Origin: Gremmenia infestans
Lineage: Eukaryota > Ascomycota > Leotiomycetes > Helotiales > Hamatocanthoscyphaceae
Length of the DNA: 64,000 bases
Assembly: GCA_032629725.1 (NCBI GenBank)
Contig: JAFEVB010000038.1
Coordinates: 372,001-436,000 of the forward strand
Direction: 5' to 3'
Shown here: positions 1 to 9,812 of the stretch, in pieces
Layout of the letters: every line of letters begins with the position of its first letter
Position numbering within the stretch: the first letter of the stretch is position 1
Notes under the pieces: generated by a model
Seen by the model: only the letters and a program-made list of their open reading frames with translations
The model's database searches: none
What the model was told of the DNA's origin: nothing
Made by a program: the position numbers and the translations under genes

Positions 1-617
1 GTGAGGCGAAGGAGCATTAACATTTATTCAAGGGGGGGAGGGATTCTACGTTTTATGGGGATTTTACGTGATGTAACCTTTGTACTTCGTAAATCCAATC
101 TATGCGTGCATTTTGGTGAGTGACCACCTCGCTTTGCCCAGCCACCACAACCAAAATTGCCTTTGCAGGGTATTTTCTTGTGCTCAGAGCTTGAGGCTCA
201 CAGGAAAAAGTGATGTGTTGGTTAGCAGCTCCCGGAAACCTTAGTGAAATAATCTGTCTTACCCACCATCGCCAGTTATAGCACGGCCGCCTGAATCTCT
301 GATATATTACAGCTGGACAGAAGCAATCTCAATTCGAAAACTTCCTCCATAATATTTTAGCATTCAGAAGCATACTTCTTCGCATTCGCAATCGAGCTAT
401 TTTTGAGTCCTTGCATTTTGGCGGTCGCCAATAAAGTTCATCGCGAGCTTATATACCTCTTTGCAGTATCATCAAGCATATAGGGCAATTATACAATCTC
501 CCTTTACTTCCGCCTTCGAATCCTTATCAAGTGAGCCGCAAGCCTGTTACAATCCCCAAGCCTTTCCATAATCTCAAATCTGATTTACTGTCTAGTTAAT
601 TGTCCTGTCCAAACAAA
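1..617. other. non-coding left edge and upstream region
   Basis: No open frame of substance is seen here. The last 150 bases before the first gene are pyrimidine-rich, as is usual just upstream of fungal genes. The stretch is best read as intergenic DNA plus the promoter and 5' leader of the gene that follows. Confidence 0.5.
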
Positions 618-1373
618 ATGACAATTTTCTCGAGAATGCAAGCCGCTCTCGAGACTTTCATCTTCCCTCCATCCAAAAAAAGGCCGTCAACATTCAGTTC
701 CGATGCAGGGGGTGGCTTCACCCAGCCAGTCCACATCTTCAGCAGGGATGATCCCAGCCTCATCTGGCGTGGGACGGTTCTCATAGACCCTGGGAACCAA
801 GGACCAAATTTGATCACAGAAGAAGCTATGCGCTTTGTTCATGGACATCCAACAGGATCTGGGAGTACCATTAGAACTTATGATGGCGAGGAAAAATCGG
901 TTGGTGGTAAGGTAGAGCTTTGCTTTTCCGGCCCTGGACCAACGACTCGATACCACAGAAGAAAGTTTCGCCACGTACCTCACATCATAGATGGTATTGA
1001 CATGGTTCTGAACCATGATTTCTATATCGAGGTATTCCCGGAGAAAGTACCCGGTATGCTGATGATCCGGTCAGGCCAAAGGAAGGAGAATAAAGGCAAG
1101 TTACTCAATGGAATGGTGTCAACTAGTGGAGCAAGGTCTTTGAGGCTAATTGAAATCCAAGAGGGGAAGCGTCGAAGAGAAGAACGCGAGCAAAGACAGG
1201 AGCATAATGCGCAGCGACAGGATGCGGAACGGCGAGAACAAGCTCGAGCGGCAGAGGAAAGTAGACAGGCCCAGGAAAGGGCCTACTATTGTAACTCGAA
1301 CAACTCCTCAGGTGGGTATAGCGGCTCATCCGGCTCCTATTCGAACTACTCGAATGGCTATTCAAACAATTAG
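618..1373 (+). CDS. retropepsin-like (aspartyl protease fold) hypothetical protein, 251 aa
   Basis: Single-exon gene. The frame is open slightly upstream, but the first ATG is at 618. Around residue 57 is VLIDPGNQGPNLIT, which matches the layout of the retroviral-type aspartic protease active-site loop (hydrophobic-hydrophobic-D-[ST]-G followed by N/S-x-I-[ST]). The usual Ser/Thr of D-T/S-G is replaced by Pro. A second block near residues 125-145 (DGIDMVLNHDFY) resembles the D-x-[IV]-L-G-x-D-[WF]-[IL] flap region of fungal retropepsin-like proteins. The C-terminal half is different: a highly charged, probably helical Glu/Arg/Gln segment (about 175-215), then a Ser/Gly/Tyr/Asn tail. Such domains occur in fungi both in retroelements and as stand-alone domesticated proteins. 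No reverse transcriptase or integrase is nearby, so a stand-alone protein is inferred. Proteolytic activity is doubtful given D-P-G. Confidence 0.6.
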   Translation: MTIFSRMQAALETFIFPPSKKRPSTFSSDAGGGFTQPVHIFSRDDPSLIWRGTVLIDPGNQGPNLITEEAMRFVHGHPTGSGSTIRTYDGEEKSVGGKVELCFSGPGPTTRYHRRKFRHVPHIIDGIDMVLNHDFYIEVFPEKVPGMLMIRSGQRKENKGKLLNGMVSTSGARSLRLIEIQEGKRRREEREQRQEHNAQRQDAERREQARAAEESRQAQERAYYCNSNNSSGGYSGSSGSYSNYSNGYSNN

Positions 1374-1565
1374 TCTTTGAGATGTTGGTATGCGGGAGGT
1401 AGAGTGAGGCGCTCGGTCACGTGTTAGGTTTAACGGCAGAAGCAAGGAGTTCTTTTGACGGGTCGGCGTTGTTGTTAATGTGATAAGAAATATGTGTGTA
1501 GCTGATACCAATTTAAATATTCATATTTTCCCACCTCGTCTGGCATATCGTCAACTTGAAAATGG

Positions 1566-2568
1566 TTAAATGGTGGTGCTTCCCACAAACACCACTTGCA
1601 CACTTGCGAATCTATCGGCGCACGATGTTAGCACCATCTTCGCCAACTGACACACCACTTACGCAGCAGTTGCAGCAAAAACCTCAATCCTTTTAGCGTT
1701 TGTAGTCGCCATCAGCGCCATCGAAAACAACACCGTAAACAAAGCGACCATGCCCAACCTCGTCAGCATATCGCGAATGCAATACAGAACCACGACAGCC
1801 AGGACTGGCAGCAATGAGGCAATAGCGGTTCCGATCATATCTGCCGATCTGATCACAAGCTTCTCCCCATAAACACATATACTGCCTTCTACATCAGTCG
1901 GCCCACGACGTCTACCCCACAATTTATGGCACAGCGTCGTCAGAGGTTTCCGCAGAAATCGTGTAAAGTGATCGCCCACCAACGTATCGGGCGGGACTAC
2001 TAGCAAGTCATTTCCGTCTTTCCAGACATTTCTGTCCAGTCCTTCAAGGGCACAATTTCCCTGTCTCGGATCGGCAAGCCATTCGTTCATGAATTCGAGA
2101 TTGCCAGCTTCTGGTTGATCAAAAGTAGCGAGCTGGCGTTGTTGGAATAGGCACTGATCTGTTGAGCATGAGCGAAATGTTCTATTTGAATCATTTGGGA
2201 GGGTTTCTACTATATTCCCTCAACTTCTTCCTCAAAAGTATCATCGTGTGCCACTGCGAGGCCAGTACACCATTATTCTTTCGACCTAGATAAAACCAGT
2301 TTTTGTTGTGGAGTCTTTTCCCCGGATCTTCCGACCCGCCATCTTCTTTCGTGTATTCGTTGAGGCTGGTTTCGAGATCGACTAGCTCGGCTTGCAAGTA
2401 AAGGAGGTTGCGTGCATTGAGGGTTGCGAAGCGGCGGTATATTCCCAACTGAGGATAGGTGCCCTGAAGAGCCGCAAGCCGGGGGTAGCCTTCTGGCAAC
2501 ATTTCCATTTCAAGCTTCCCGCTGGGAAGGACAATCGGTACGGTAGATTGTTGAAGTGGGGAGTTCAT
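1566..2568 (-). CDS. DUF6594 family membrane protein, 299 aa (3 exons)
   Basis: Exons 2568-2211, 2158-1663 and 1611-1566 (minus strand) join in one frame to a TAA stop. Intron 1 (2159-2210, 52 nt) has GT...CAG ends. Intron 2 (1612-1662, 51 nt) has a perfect GTAAGT donor, GCTAAC branch point and TAG acceptor. The N-terminus has the family's EGYPRLAALQ block (residues about 27-36) and the NARNLLYLQAELVDLE helix. The middle contains QRQLATF and the tryptophan-rich GLDRNVW stretch. The C-terminal third holds two or three hydrophobic segments ending in TNAKRIEVFAATAAFASV, the hallmark ending of DUF6594 proteins. These are small fungal-specific proteins with C-terminal membrane helices and no known biochemical role. 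Length and architecture are normal. Without intron 2 the last helix would be lost. Confidence 0.85.
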
Positions 2569-4710
2569 AGATGTTCTTTATGATGCTATCAAAACTGCAA
2601 GACCAGCAATACTGATACTGGCCATGGTGATATATGAGGTGGGAATGCACACAAGGCTATTGAGAGCCTCATGTCAGGCACAACTTGCGCTCTGCCTTGC
2701 TGGCATGCATGTACACCCACCCAATATAATGTGAAAGAACACCACATGGGCTATCAAAGACCAATAATGACAACGGAAACATAAATTGCAATCATGGCGT
2801 AGAAGGAAGATTTGCAAGCGAAAAATAGGTCTGAAAAGAAGTCAGGGACACACCTCGCGCCCCGACCCACCTTTTGACCAATATGGACTTCGAACCCTCC
2901 GCGTAGCAGTCATAGTTAACAGACTGCTGGTCCCCCTTTTCAGTACGCACGGGCATGCTAGTAAGTTGTTATCCTTCAGGCTTCTGCTGAATAATAGTAA
3001 ATCAGAAGCGCGAAGGGACGCGAAGCCGGCCCACCTGGAGATACTGTAGAAACATGCTGACTAAAGCATGACACTAAGAGCTTCTTTGCCTCAGGCTGAA
3101 AGCTTAAAAGTACCGTGTTGGAAGTTCCAACCTGGCGTAAATAACATGGGTATCTTCACAAATGCGCCTCAGTGGGTTGTAATTGTGTTGCTTCGTTCGG
3201 ATGAACTTTCTTGATATCGAGATGCCAAACAAGAGAAGTGGCCTAGTCGTGATGGCCGATCCCACTGTGTACGACGCGACCTCAAGGTCCTCAACATGCA
3301 CGATTCCTGCCTTCCCCACCACGGTTCGTCCCACATGCTTCGACATCATGTACGCAGATACCGGTAGTCCGAGTTACCAACAGCGCTTCTAGAATGAATG
3401 GCAATATCGTTATCCGGCCCAATGAAGTCAGTAGTGTCTTCTTTGCCTTTCATTTATCGAGCGGCAATTGAGAGAATACTTGCGTAATTCTTTCGTATAT
3501 TCCTTACTCCGTACGCACTTTTGGGGCTATTTACTCTGTATTTTCCTGCGGAATGGATTTTTCAATCATCCTTCAAGCTATGAACAATAATTATTGGAGC
3601 CTGGCTTATCGAATTGGGTCACTCGGCGCATCGGTCCGCAGGGGCAGCGGGGGAGCCCGGTAGTCGCAGCGAATCATGTTGGATGTGTTGCCGCCGTTCC
3701 TGCAAGAAGTAACCTGGAAGAACCCAACTTCGACCCCGCAATTGGCCAAATCCCATCTGCTCATCACAACGTCCTGCGATGGTCCTATTCGTAAAGGGCT
3801 TTTTTTGAACCGGCTCAGAGCTTGTGTCGGTCAAGCATCCATATCATATATATTTTCTTGGGATCCAAGAAAATATAGCTCTGGTCTACAACTAATTGAA
3901 TCTTCGATCTAAAAGAAAAGTTCAAGCTGACTACGACACTCACGTCAGAAACCGATCTTTGTCTAGAGTTTCCACTCTTTTTGCGACTTTCATGCATGAT
4001 AGCAACGATAACGACGAATCCAGAACTACTGTAGTGGCTTCGATAAGATAACCATTTTCACTCTGCGGTTGACCACCAATATAGATTCGCGATCAACCGC
4101 CGCCGTTCACACCATCTCTACGTTTTCTGAAAGAAAAGATATTGCCAAAGCTTATCTTACTGGCTACTTCAATCACCGATCTCATCGGGGCATACCCATT
4201 GCCGAATCAAAGCGAAGACAATAGCCCCGGCGGTTGGGGTGACGGAGGGGCTTTACCTGCAGGAACTGGACCCCCGTTACGGCAGGCCGTCCTGTATTGT
4301 TCCCCACACGGATAACCACATATATCCAACCTTCCACCGCTTTATCCGTCGTGCGACTATATTCTCCCCTTGTGTCGCTATCTCTCTTCTTTCATCATCA
4401 TTTGCGCCAACATTCGCTATCTAATTGTCCTTTCTAATCGAGGAGTCTGGAATTCCTCTCATCGTTGCGGCGTAATCACTTGTTGTATCCTTTGAGCGCA
4501 TTCTGCATTTCACATACCCAACCAAACATCCGTCAATGGGTGGACCTGTTTAACGAACCCTCTACGAACGACGGACATCGAGAAGAAGTTCATACCGAAC
4601 GAATTGACAAGCTTCCAGGAACTGACGATTACTATCTTGCCGCTGGGTACCGAGCCCTTGAATCTGTATCGTCTGCTATACCCTCGGAGGCGAAAGACTT
4701 AGGCGCCAAA
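2569..4710. other. 2.1-kb intergenic region between divergent genes
   Basis: No frame here looks protein-coding; the longest are under 90 codons and of unbiased composition. It separates the divergent DUF6594 (-) and ferric reductase (+) genes and so should carry both promoters. From about 4465 onwards the frame of the reductase is already open without an ATG (see that entry). GATA-type motifs lie at 4042-4052 and 4151-4156. Confidence 0.5.
4042..4156. promoter_or_regulatory. GATA-factor-type motifs upstream of ferric reductase
   Basis: Overlapping GATAAG and GATAAC lie at 4042-4052, and an inverted GATAAG (CTTATC) lies at 4151-4156. Ascomycete iron regulators of the SreA/Sre1 GATA class bind HGATAR-type sites in front of iron-uptake genes, so the position is suggestive. 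The motif is short and common, so the regulatory role is inference only. Confidence 0.2.
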
Positions 4711-7542
4711 ATGCCCATGATATCTGATGAAATGATTGTTGCGAGGGCTGGTTCCCGAACAATGGCAGAACTAGCAAAACGGATCAATATACCCCTCACG
4801 TCGACGAGTCCGCCGGGTCTTATTGAAGCAAACACTGTCGACCCTTGGAAGCAGGCCGGCAAATATGCTCTGGGCTGGACATACTTCTGTATTGTATTGA
4901 TTATTTTGGTAGCTGTGACCAGAATATATCATCTTTGGACCGACAAGATCAGACAAGCCATGCATAAGCAGGAGGTGGAAACATATATGGAATCATACTC
5001 GCCCGACGCCGAGTATGCCATGAGGGACTTGCAGACAGGACACACTTCAGATGAATTATTTCCTCGAAACGGAGAGAAGCCCATGTCTTTGACGAGGGGA
5101 CAATCCCATTGGTCGTCTATCGGAGTCGTCAATGATACGCTGGCCTTATTCAGATGGATTTTCTACCGGCCAGTTCCAGAAATTCGCTGGCGAAAGAGGA
5201 CTTTGCTTAGTTTTCCCTCATTGGCAGTCCTTGCAATTCTCACCATTGCTGTGGCTTTTGTATGTCTGTACTGCTTTTTGCCTCAGCCCCTCTACTGGCA
5301 GAGCATCCAATTCGGATCCCCGCCACTTGCCATTCGGAGCGGAATGATCGCGATTGCAATGACACCCTGGATTGTCGCAACGAGTATGAAGGCAAACCTC
5401 ATCTCCATGATTACTGGAATTGGCCATGAAAGACTCGGCGTCTTCCATCGATGGGGTGGATATTTGTGCCTATTTTTGTCCTTGGTTCACGCGGTACCGT
5501 TCTACATCCAGCCAGTCTGGGATGACGGTGGACTGGCCATATATCAGAAGCTATTTCCGTTCTCCAACGGTAGTGGCTATATATATGGGACAGGAATTGC
5601 ATGTCTTGTGCCCCTGGGCTGGCTTTGTGTAGGTTCGTTGCCGTTCTTGAGATCCTTGGCCTACGAATTATTTGTCATGTTACATACCCCAGTTGCGATC
5701 GCATACGTCGGTCTCCTGTTCTGGCATTGTCATAACTACCTAACCTCTTGGAGCTTCCTATGGGCCACAGTCGCTATCTGGGTGCTGTCCTATTTTTTGA
5801 GAATATTCAACTTGAACTGGCTGAAGCCATGGAGAAACGCTTGGTTGATAGGAGATGAAGCTGCAGTTACATTGATGGCAGAGAACGCTATCAAAGTCAC
5901 AATTCCTACCCAGATGAGCTGGAGACCCGGCCAATATGTCTATCTGAGAATGCCAGGCATCTCGATATTCGAAAACCACCCCTTCACCATTTCATCACTT
6001 TGCAGTGAGGATTTTCCCTCCGAGTATGGAGATCTGTATAGGGACTGTACCTTGGTCTTTCGGCCATTTGGAGGATTTACCCGCCGAGTGCTTGACACAG
6101 CAATTGAGAAAGGTCCCTTCAAAACATACCGAGCTTACCTTGATGGGCCATATGGGGGGATGCAACGTGAACTTGCGGCATTCGATACCGTGATTCTTTT
6201 CGCGGGCGGTAGCGGTATCACCGCAATCGTCTCTCAACTGTTAGACTTGATCAAGAGAATGAGAGACGGGAAAGCAGTAACAAAGAAGATTGAGGTTGTC
6301 TGGGCCTTGAAGAGATTAGAGGCGATGGATTGGTTCAGGGAAGAGCTTCGGATTTGCAGAGAATATGCGCCTCCGGGCACTGTCACTTGCCAATTCTATG
6401 TGACCGCAGCAAAACGACAGACAAGAATTGGAGCGAATGAGAGAGCGCCGCGACCTATCAGCACAATGTTGCATGATAAGTTAGATGGATTTGTTTCTGG
6501 AATCGCATCAAAGAGGAATTCGGCTTATATACGAGACGAGGCAGAGGGTGACGAAGATAGGGAACAGGAGCTGAGATATGAGAATGAGGATGCAATCACC
6601 TCATTACCACAACAAAAGCATCTGCAGCCAAGAGTCCTCCCACCACCACCACGAACTTCATTTCCTCCGCCACCAAAGAAAGCACTAAGAGAAAATTCAC
6701 TCAAGAAATTAGAAGGACGTGAAAAGACCTCAACGCCCGAACCAGATTCCCATGAGACAACCCGGAAGTTCCTCTCCCCGGCTTCCTCCACGGCATCCAG
6801 AAATAGAGAATTTCACTTCCCACCACCCTCCCCACGACAGGACTCTCCACACTTCAACTTTGCGCCACCTTCACCACGTTCCTCTTACAACCCACAAAAC
6901 TATCCACCCCCACCACCAGGCCCACCACCGCATCAAGCCTACCGACCCGCGAGCTATGTCTCACAAGACTCGCGTCCAGCATCGCAGGTACCATCCGAGT
7001 TTCCCTTACCACCACGCAACGAAGATTCCAAACCTCCGATCCATGAAGACTCAAAATCACCGGTGGAACCCGAATCCACCACTTCCACAGTCGCACCTCC
7101 CTACTTCTCCACCTTCCCTGTACCTCCAGAGCCAGTACACACCCGCGAGCCCTTGCGCAGCCGTGGCAAATCTACCGACCTCTCCATCCAAATACCTTCT
7201 TCCGGGCCCCCGCCACAAGCCCAAACCTTCGATTTCGGCTTCCCATCCACTCCCACCGAGTTCCAGAAGAATCTGATGCGTTTCGCATTCGTGGGCGCTA
7301 AGAAGAAGGAAGGCTGGGGCACCGAGTATGGACGTCCCGATCTGGGATACATGTTGAAGGACATGGCTACCGGTGGCGCTGATGGGAAGGGCATCTTTGG
7401 TCGCAGGACGTGTGTGTTTGTGTGTGGGCCGCCGAGTATGCGGGTTGATGTTGCGAATACGGTGGCGAGGCTGCAGTCGGATATTTGGGGGGATGATAGT
7501 AAGGATGAGATATTCCTGCATACGGAGAATTATGCTATATAA
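4711..7542 (+). CDS. ferric reductase / NADPH oxidase-type transmembrane oxidoreductase, 943 aa from this ATG
   Basis: Membrane flavocytochrome of the ferric-chelate reductase (FRE) family, which passes electrons from NADPH through FAD and two hemes to extracellular Fe(III) or Cu(II). Seen: an N-terminal membrane helix (about 52-76), then the multi-helix ferric-reductase domain. That domain has the two bis-heme histidine pairs, H246/H260 and H325/H339, each 14 residues apart. The FAD-binding motif HPFTISS is near residue 423, the nucleotide-binding FAGGSGIT near 497, and the terminal VCGPPSMR motif near 905. A roughly 200-residue Pro/Ser-rich, low-complexity insert (about 630-835) splits the NAD-binding domain. 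Start: 4711 is the first in-frame ATG, but 80 protein-like codons are open upstream. The only ATG there (4534) is out of frame; a 71-nt intron (4546-4616) with a poor GTTTAA donor would bring it into frame. The 5' end is therefore uncertain while the core call is firm. Confidence 0.88.
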   Translation: MPMISDEMIVARAGSRTMAELAKRINIPLTSTSPPGLIEANTVDPWKQAGKYALGWTYFCIVLIILVAVTRIYHLWTDKIRQAMHKQEVETYMESYSPDAEYAMRDLQTGHTSDELFPRNGEKPMSLTRGQSHWSSIGVVNDTLALFRWIFYRPVPEIRWRKRTLLSFPSLAVLAILTIAVAFVCLYCFLPQPLYWQSIQFGSPPLAIRSGMIAIAMTPWIVATSMKANLISMITGIGHERLGVFHRWGGYLCLFLSLVHAVPFYIQPVWDDGGLAIYQKLFPFSNGSGYIYGTGIACLVPLGWLCVGSLPFLRSLAYELFVMLHTPVAIAYVGLLFWHCHNYLTSWSFLWATVAIWVLSYFLRIFNLNWLKPWRNAWLIGDEAAVTLMAENAIKVTIPTQMSWRPGQYVYLRMPGISIFENHPFTISSLCSEDFPSEYGDLYRDCTLVFRPFGGFTRRVLDTAIEKGPFKTYRAYLDGPYGGMQRELAAFDTVILFAGGSGITAIVSQLLDLIKRMRDGKAVTKKIEVVWALKRLEAMDWFREELRICREYAPPGTVTCQFYVTAAKRQTRIGANERAPRPISTMLHDKLDGFVSGIASKRNSAYIRDEAEGDEDREQELRYENEDAITSLPQQKHLQPRVLPPPPRTSFPPPPKKALRENSLKKLEGREKTSTPEPDSHETTRKFLSPASSTASRNREFHFPPPSPRQDSPHFNFAPPSPRSSYNPQNYPPPPPGPPPHQAYRPASYVSQDSRPASQVPSEFPLPPRNEDSKPPIHEDSKSPVEPESTTSTVAPPYFSTFPVPPEPVHTREPLRSRGKSTDLSIQIPSSGPPPQAQTFDFGFPSTPTEFQKNLMRFAFVGAKKKEGWGTEYGRPDLGYMLKDMATGGADGKGIFGRRTCVFVCGPPSMRVDVANTVARLQSDIWGDDSKDEIFLHTENYAI

Positions 7543-8313
7543 TGTATATGGTGAGAGGAGTGATGAGTGATGAGCAGACATACCTTGTAATTAATATAGT
7601 GCTCGTAATGAATGTGTATATATCTATCGATTATCTTCTGTCTGTGCTCAAGTGCTGTGAGGTCAGTCTGAAAATTGTGGTATACGATAATCGTATCCAT
7701 CTGTTCTAGTTTTGTGGTGCCTGAACTGATGGGTTCAGGATCACGAGTGTCACGTGATATAAGACGTGATCTGAGTTGCTTGCTGAGCACAACATCCCAG
7801 CTAGGCAGGTGCTTGCACTTCCTACATGTCTAGTAAGTTCATTATGGTATTTGAATCTAATTAAATACGCTCAATGTAATGTGCTTAGCTTCGCATGCTT
7901 TGAGATATTTCACGTGATGAATCACATGAGCATACCCCCTTTTCCACCTCCTCGGCTATTAGCTCTCGTTCGCACACCTTGTTTCAGTACATGAGGACGT
8001 GTAGGAACCCTTTCATAAGCATCATCTCTGGGTAGAGTCCCATACATTCAGCACTAAATTCCAGTCGTATTTACTCCACAAGAATTCTCACATTGATGAG
8101 TGAGCTGTTCAGGGATCGAAGAATAGCTTTCGGATACCTAAGAAGACAGTTCATGCTTCTTCCGCAACCAACTATGTGTAATTACCGATTCACCGAATGT
8201 TGCTTATTTAATTCTTGATGTAATGATCATTTCGTGGGTATGATAAATCGCTGAAAGTACTTGTACAACATTAGCAGCCCGGCCCTTTCTGAATCGAGCT
8301 CTGCGTGGGCGTG
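7543..8313. other. intergenic region between convergent genes
   Basis: The stretch holds the 3' flanks of the reductase (+) and the SAT4-like gene (-). No coding signal is seen. The palindromic 8-mer CACGTGAT occurs twice (7751-7758 and 7911-7918), an E-box-like bHLH core, but it lies between two 3' ends and may be chance. Confidence 0.4.
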
Positions 8314-9812
8314 TCAAGCGTGGTCTTTTTCTACTTGCACATTCACTTCTCTCTTTACCCACACTTCATTACCCTGACGTATACTGTGTTGACTGCTACC
8401 ATCATCTGACGTCGAGCCCCTTCCGGATCTTTCTGTTACCGGCTCACCTCTAAGCCCCTGAGCATATACGCTGGTATGAATATTCGACTTATTTTTCGGC
8501 ACAAGTTGAAGTTTATCCTCGCTCCGCGGACGCTCCGGCTCATCCCCCGACTGGGGTACATTAGCAGACCCTCTAAGCTCGCGAATGTCGTCCATTTTCC
8601 AGCTGATATTTGAAGGAAAGTCGGTTTTGTTTCTCGTGCTCCTTGAGAATGGTATGAGGTTCGAAAGCTTGGTCCCTTGTTCGCTAGGGTGGCTGCCAGA
8701 ATATTCGAATTCGTGTGCTGTGATTCCTGCCGAGGCTTTGCCCGTCCCAAGGGATGTCCAGAAGGTGTTTGTGCGAGGGATTGTGGCTATTACGACGGAG
8801 GAGACGGTTACCATCCTGAGTCAGTGTGTTAGCTTGCGTGGAAATAGAAGGACAGTCGGAGATTTCGATGCTTACGTTAACCATATTATTCTTGGCTGAG
8901 AAGCATATGTCTGATCGTGATCTCCAAGTGATGCTTTTACTGCTACGATTTCCCCAATGGACAAGACCGGCACACTTTAGATATCAATCAGCATTGCGGC
9001 ATATGTAGGAGGAGGACAAAAGACTTACAAAAGCCGGAGCGCAAATAGAATCATAACAGTTACTCTCGATTCGAACGGTGCCCTTAGCTTCCAGATCGTA
9101 GGTAACATCCCCACAGCTAGAATCACATCGGTGACAATGTTTAAAATAATAATAGGGTATTGAAGCTTTCCGCGTGTGGCACACTGCAAGGGTACATAGA
9201 CCCAGGGTTTTGGAATCCCGCACTGGAAAGCGAAAGCCAGGAACGAGAACACTCCCCACAAGCAGCATGACCACATCACAATATCCCAGCTTCTCTTGGT
9301 CGTTTGAGCTATTCGCTTCATGAGTAGGACCACCGAAACCTTAGCAAAAGTCATGCTTAGGATACTGAGCAAGTGAACGCAGTATATCCACTGTATTTGA
9401 AATGTTAGCCACGATAATTTGCCTATTACCATCACCAAATTCATGGCATGGAAGCCTCGTTGCTGACCTTGTAGAATGAGTCTAGACTTTTCGGGCTAAT
9501 TGCATCGATCCGTTTGCCCATCCCAGACACGACAGCATGATATACACATATTGCGCTCAAGTTTCCAAACACCTGGTTCAGCATGTTAGAAACAACCAAG
9601 GAGGTCTTTGTTGTGGTTCAGAGAGAACTTACTCCCGCAACATAGAAAGTTATGTCGTCTGACTGGAAGCCGAGATGCTGCTTCTTTGCAATAAGAGCTC
9701 GAATGCCGCATACGACACAAGAAACGATGATTGCATTTAGAACCACAACGACCGCAATTCCGCCTTGGTCATCAGCTGTGACTCGAAAGAAAGGTGCGAC
9801 TTTTTCGTCCAT
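8314..9812 (-). CDS. SAT4/Pth11-like seven-transmembrane (fungal rhodopsin-domain) protein, 415 aa (5 exons)
   Basis: Minus-strand exons 9812-9633, 9572-9468, 9390-9029, 8974-8876 and 8815-8314 join in frame (1248 nt). Introns are 54-77 nt with GTAAGT, GTCAGC, GTAAGT and GTAAGC donors; a GCTAAC branch point is seen in the second. After a short acidic N-terminus come successive hydrophobic helices. Family-typical blocks are GNLSAICVYHAVVSGMGKR (extracellular loop to TM2), AKVSVVLLMKRIA (TM3), the Cys-containing CGIPKPWVY loop, the NIVTDVILAVGMLPTIWKL helix, and RIIW before the last helix that ends in ATIPRTN. The roughly 150-residue cytosolic tail is Ser/Arg-rich. The family contains Pth11-related receptors and many orphans. 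There is no CFEM domain here, so a receptor role is possible but unproven. The start is the first ATG with a helix directly following; the frame runs slightly upstream only through non-ATG codons. Confidence 0.85.

Noticed and set aside
2880..2935. tRNA-like sequence with a TTCGAA loop and a 7-bp hairpin (AGCAGTC/GACTGCT) on the minus strand
   Set aside because: No 7-bp acceptor stem and no D-arm can be formed, and the T-stem does not pair. Not a functional nuclear tRNA.
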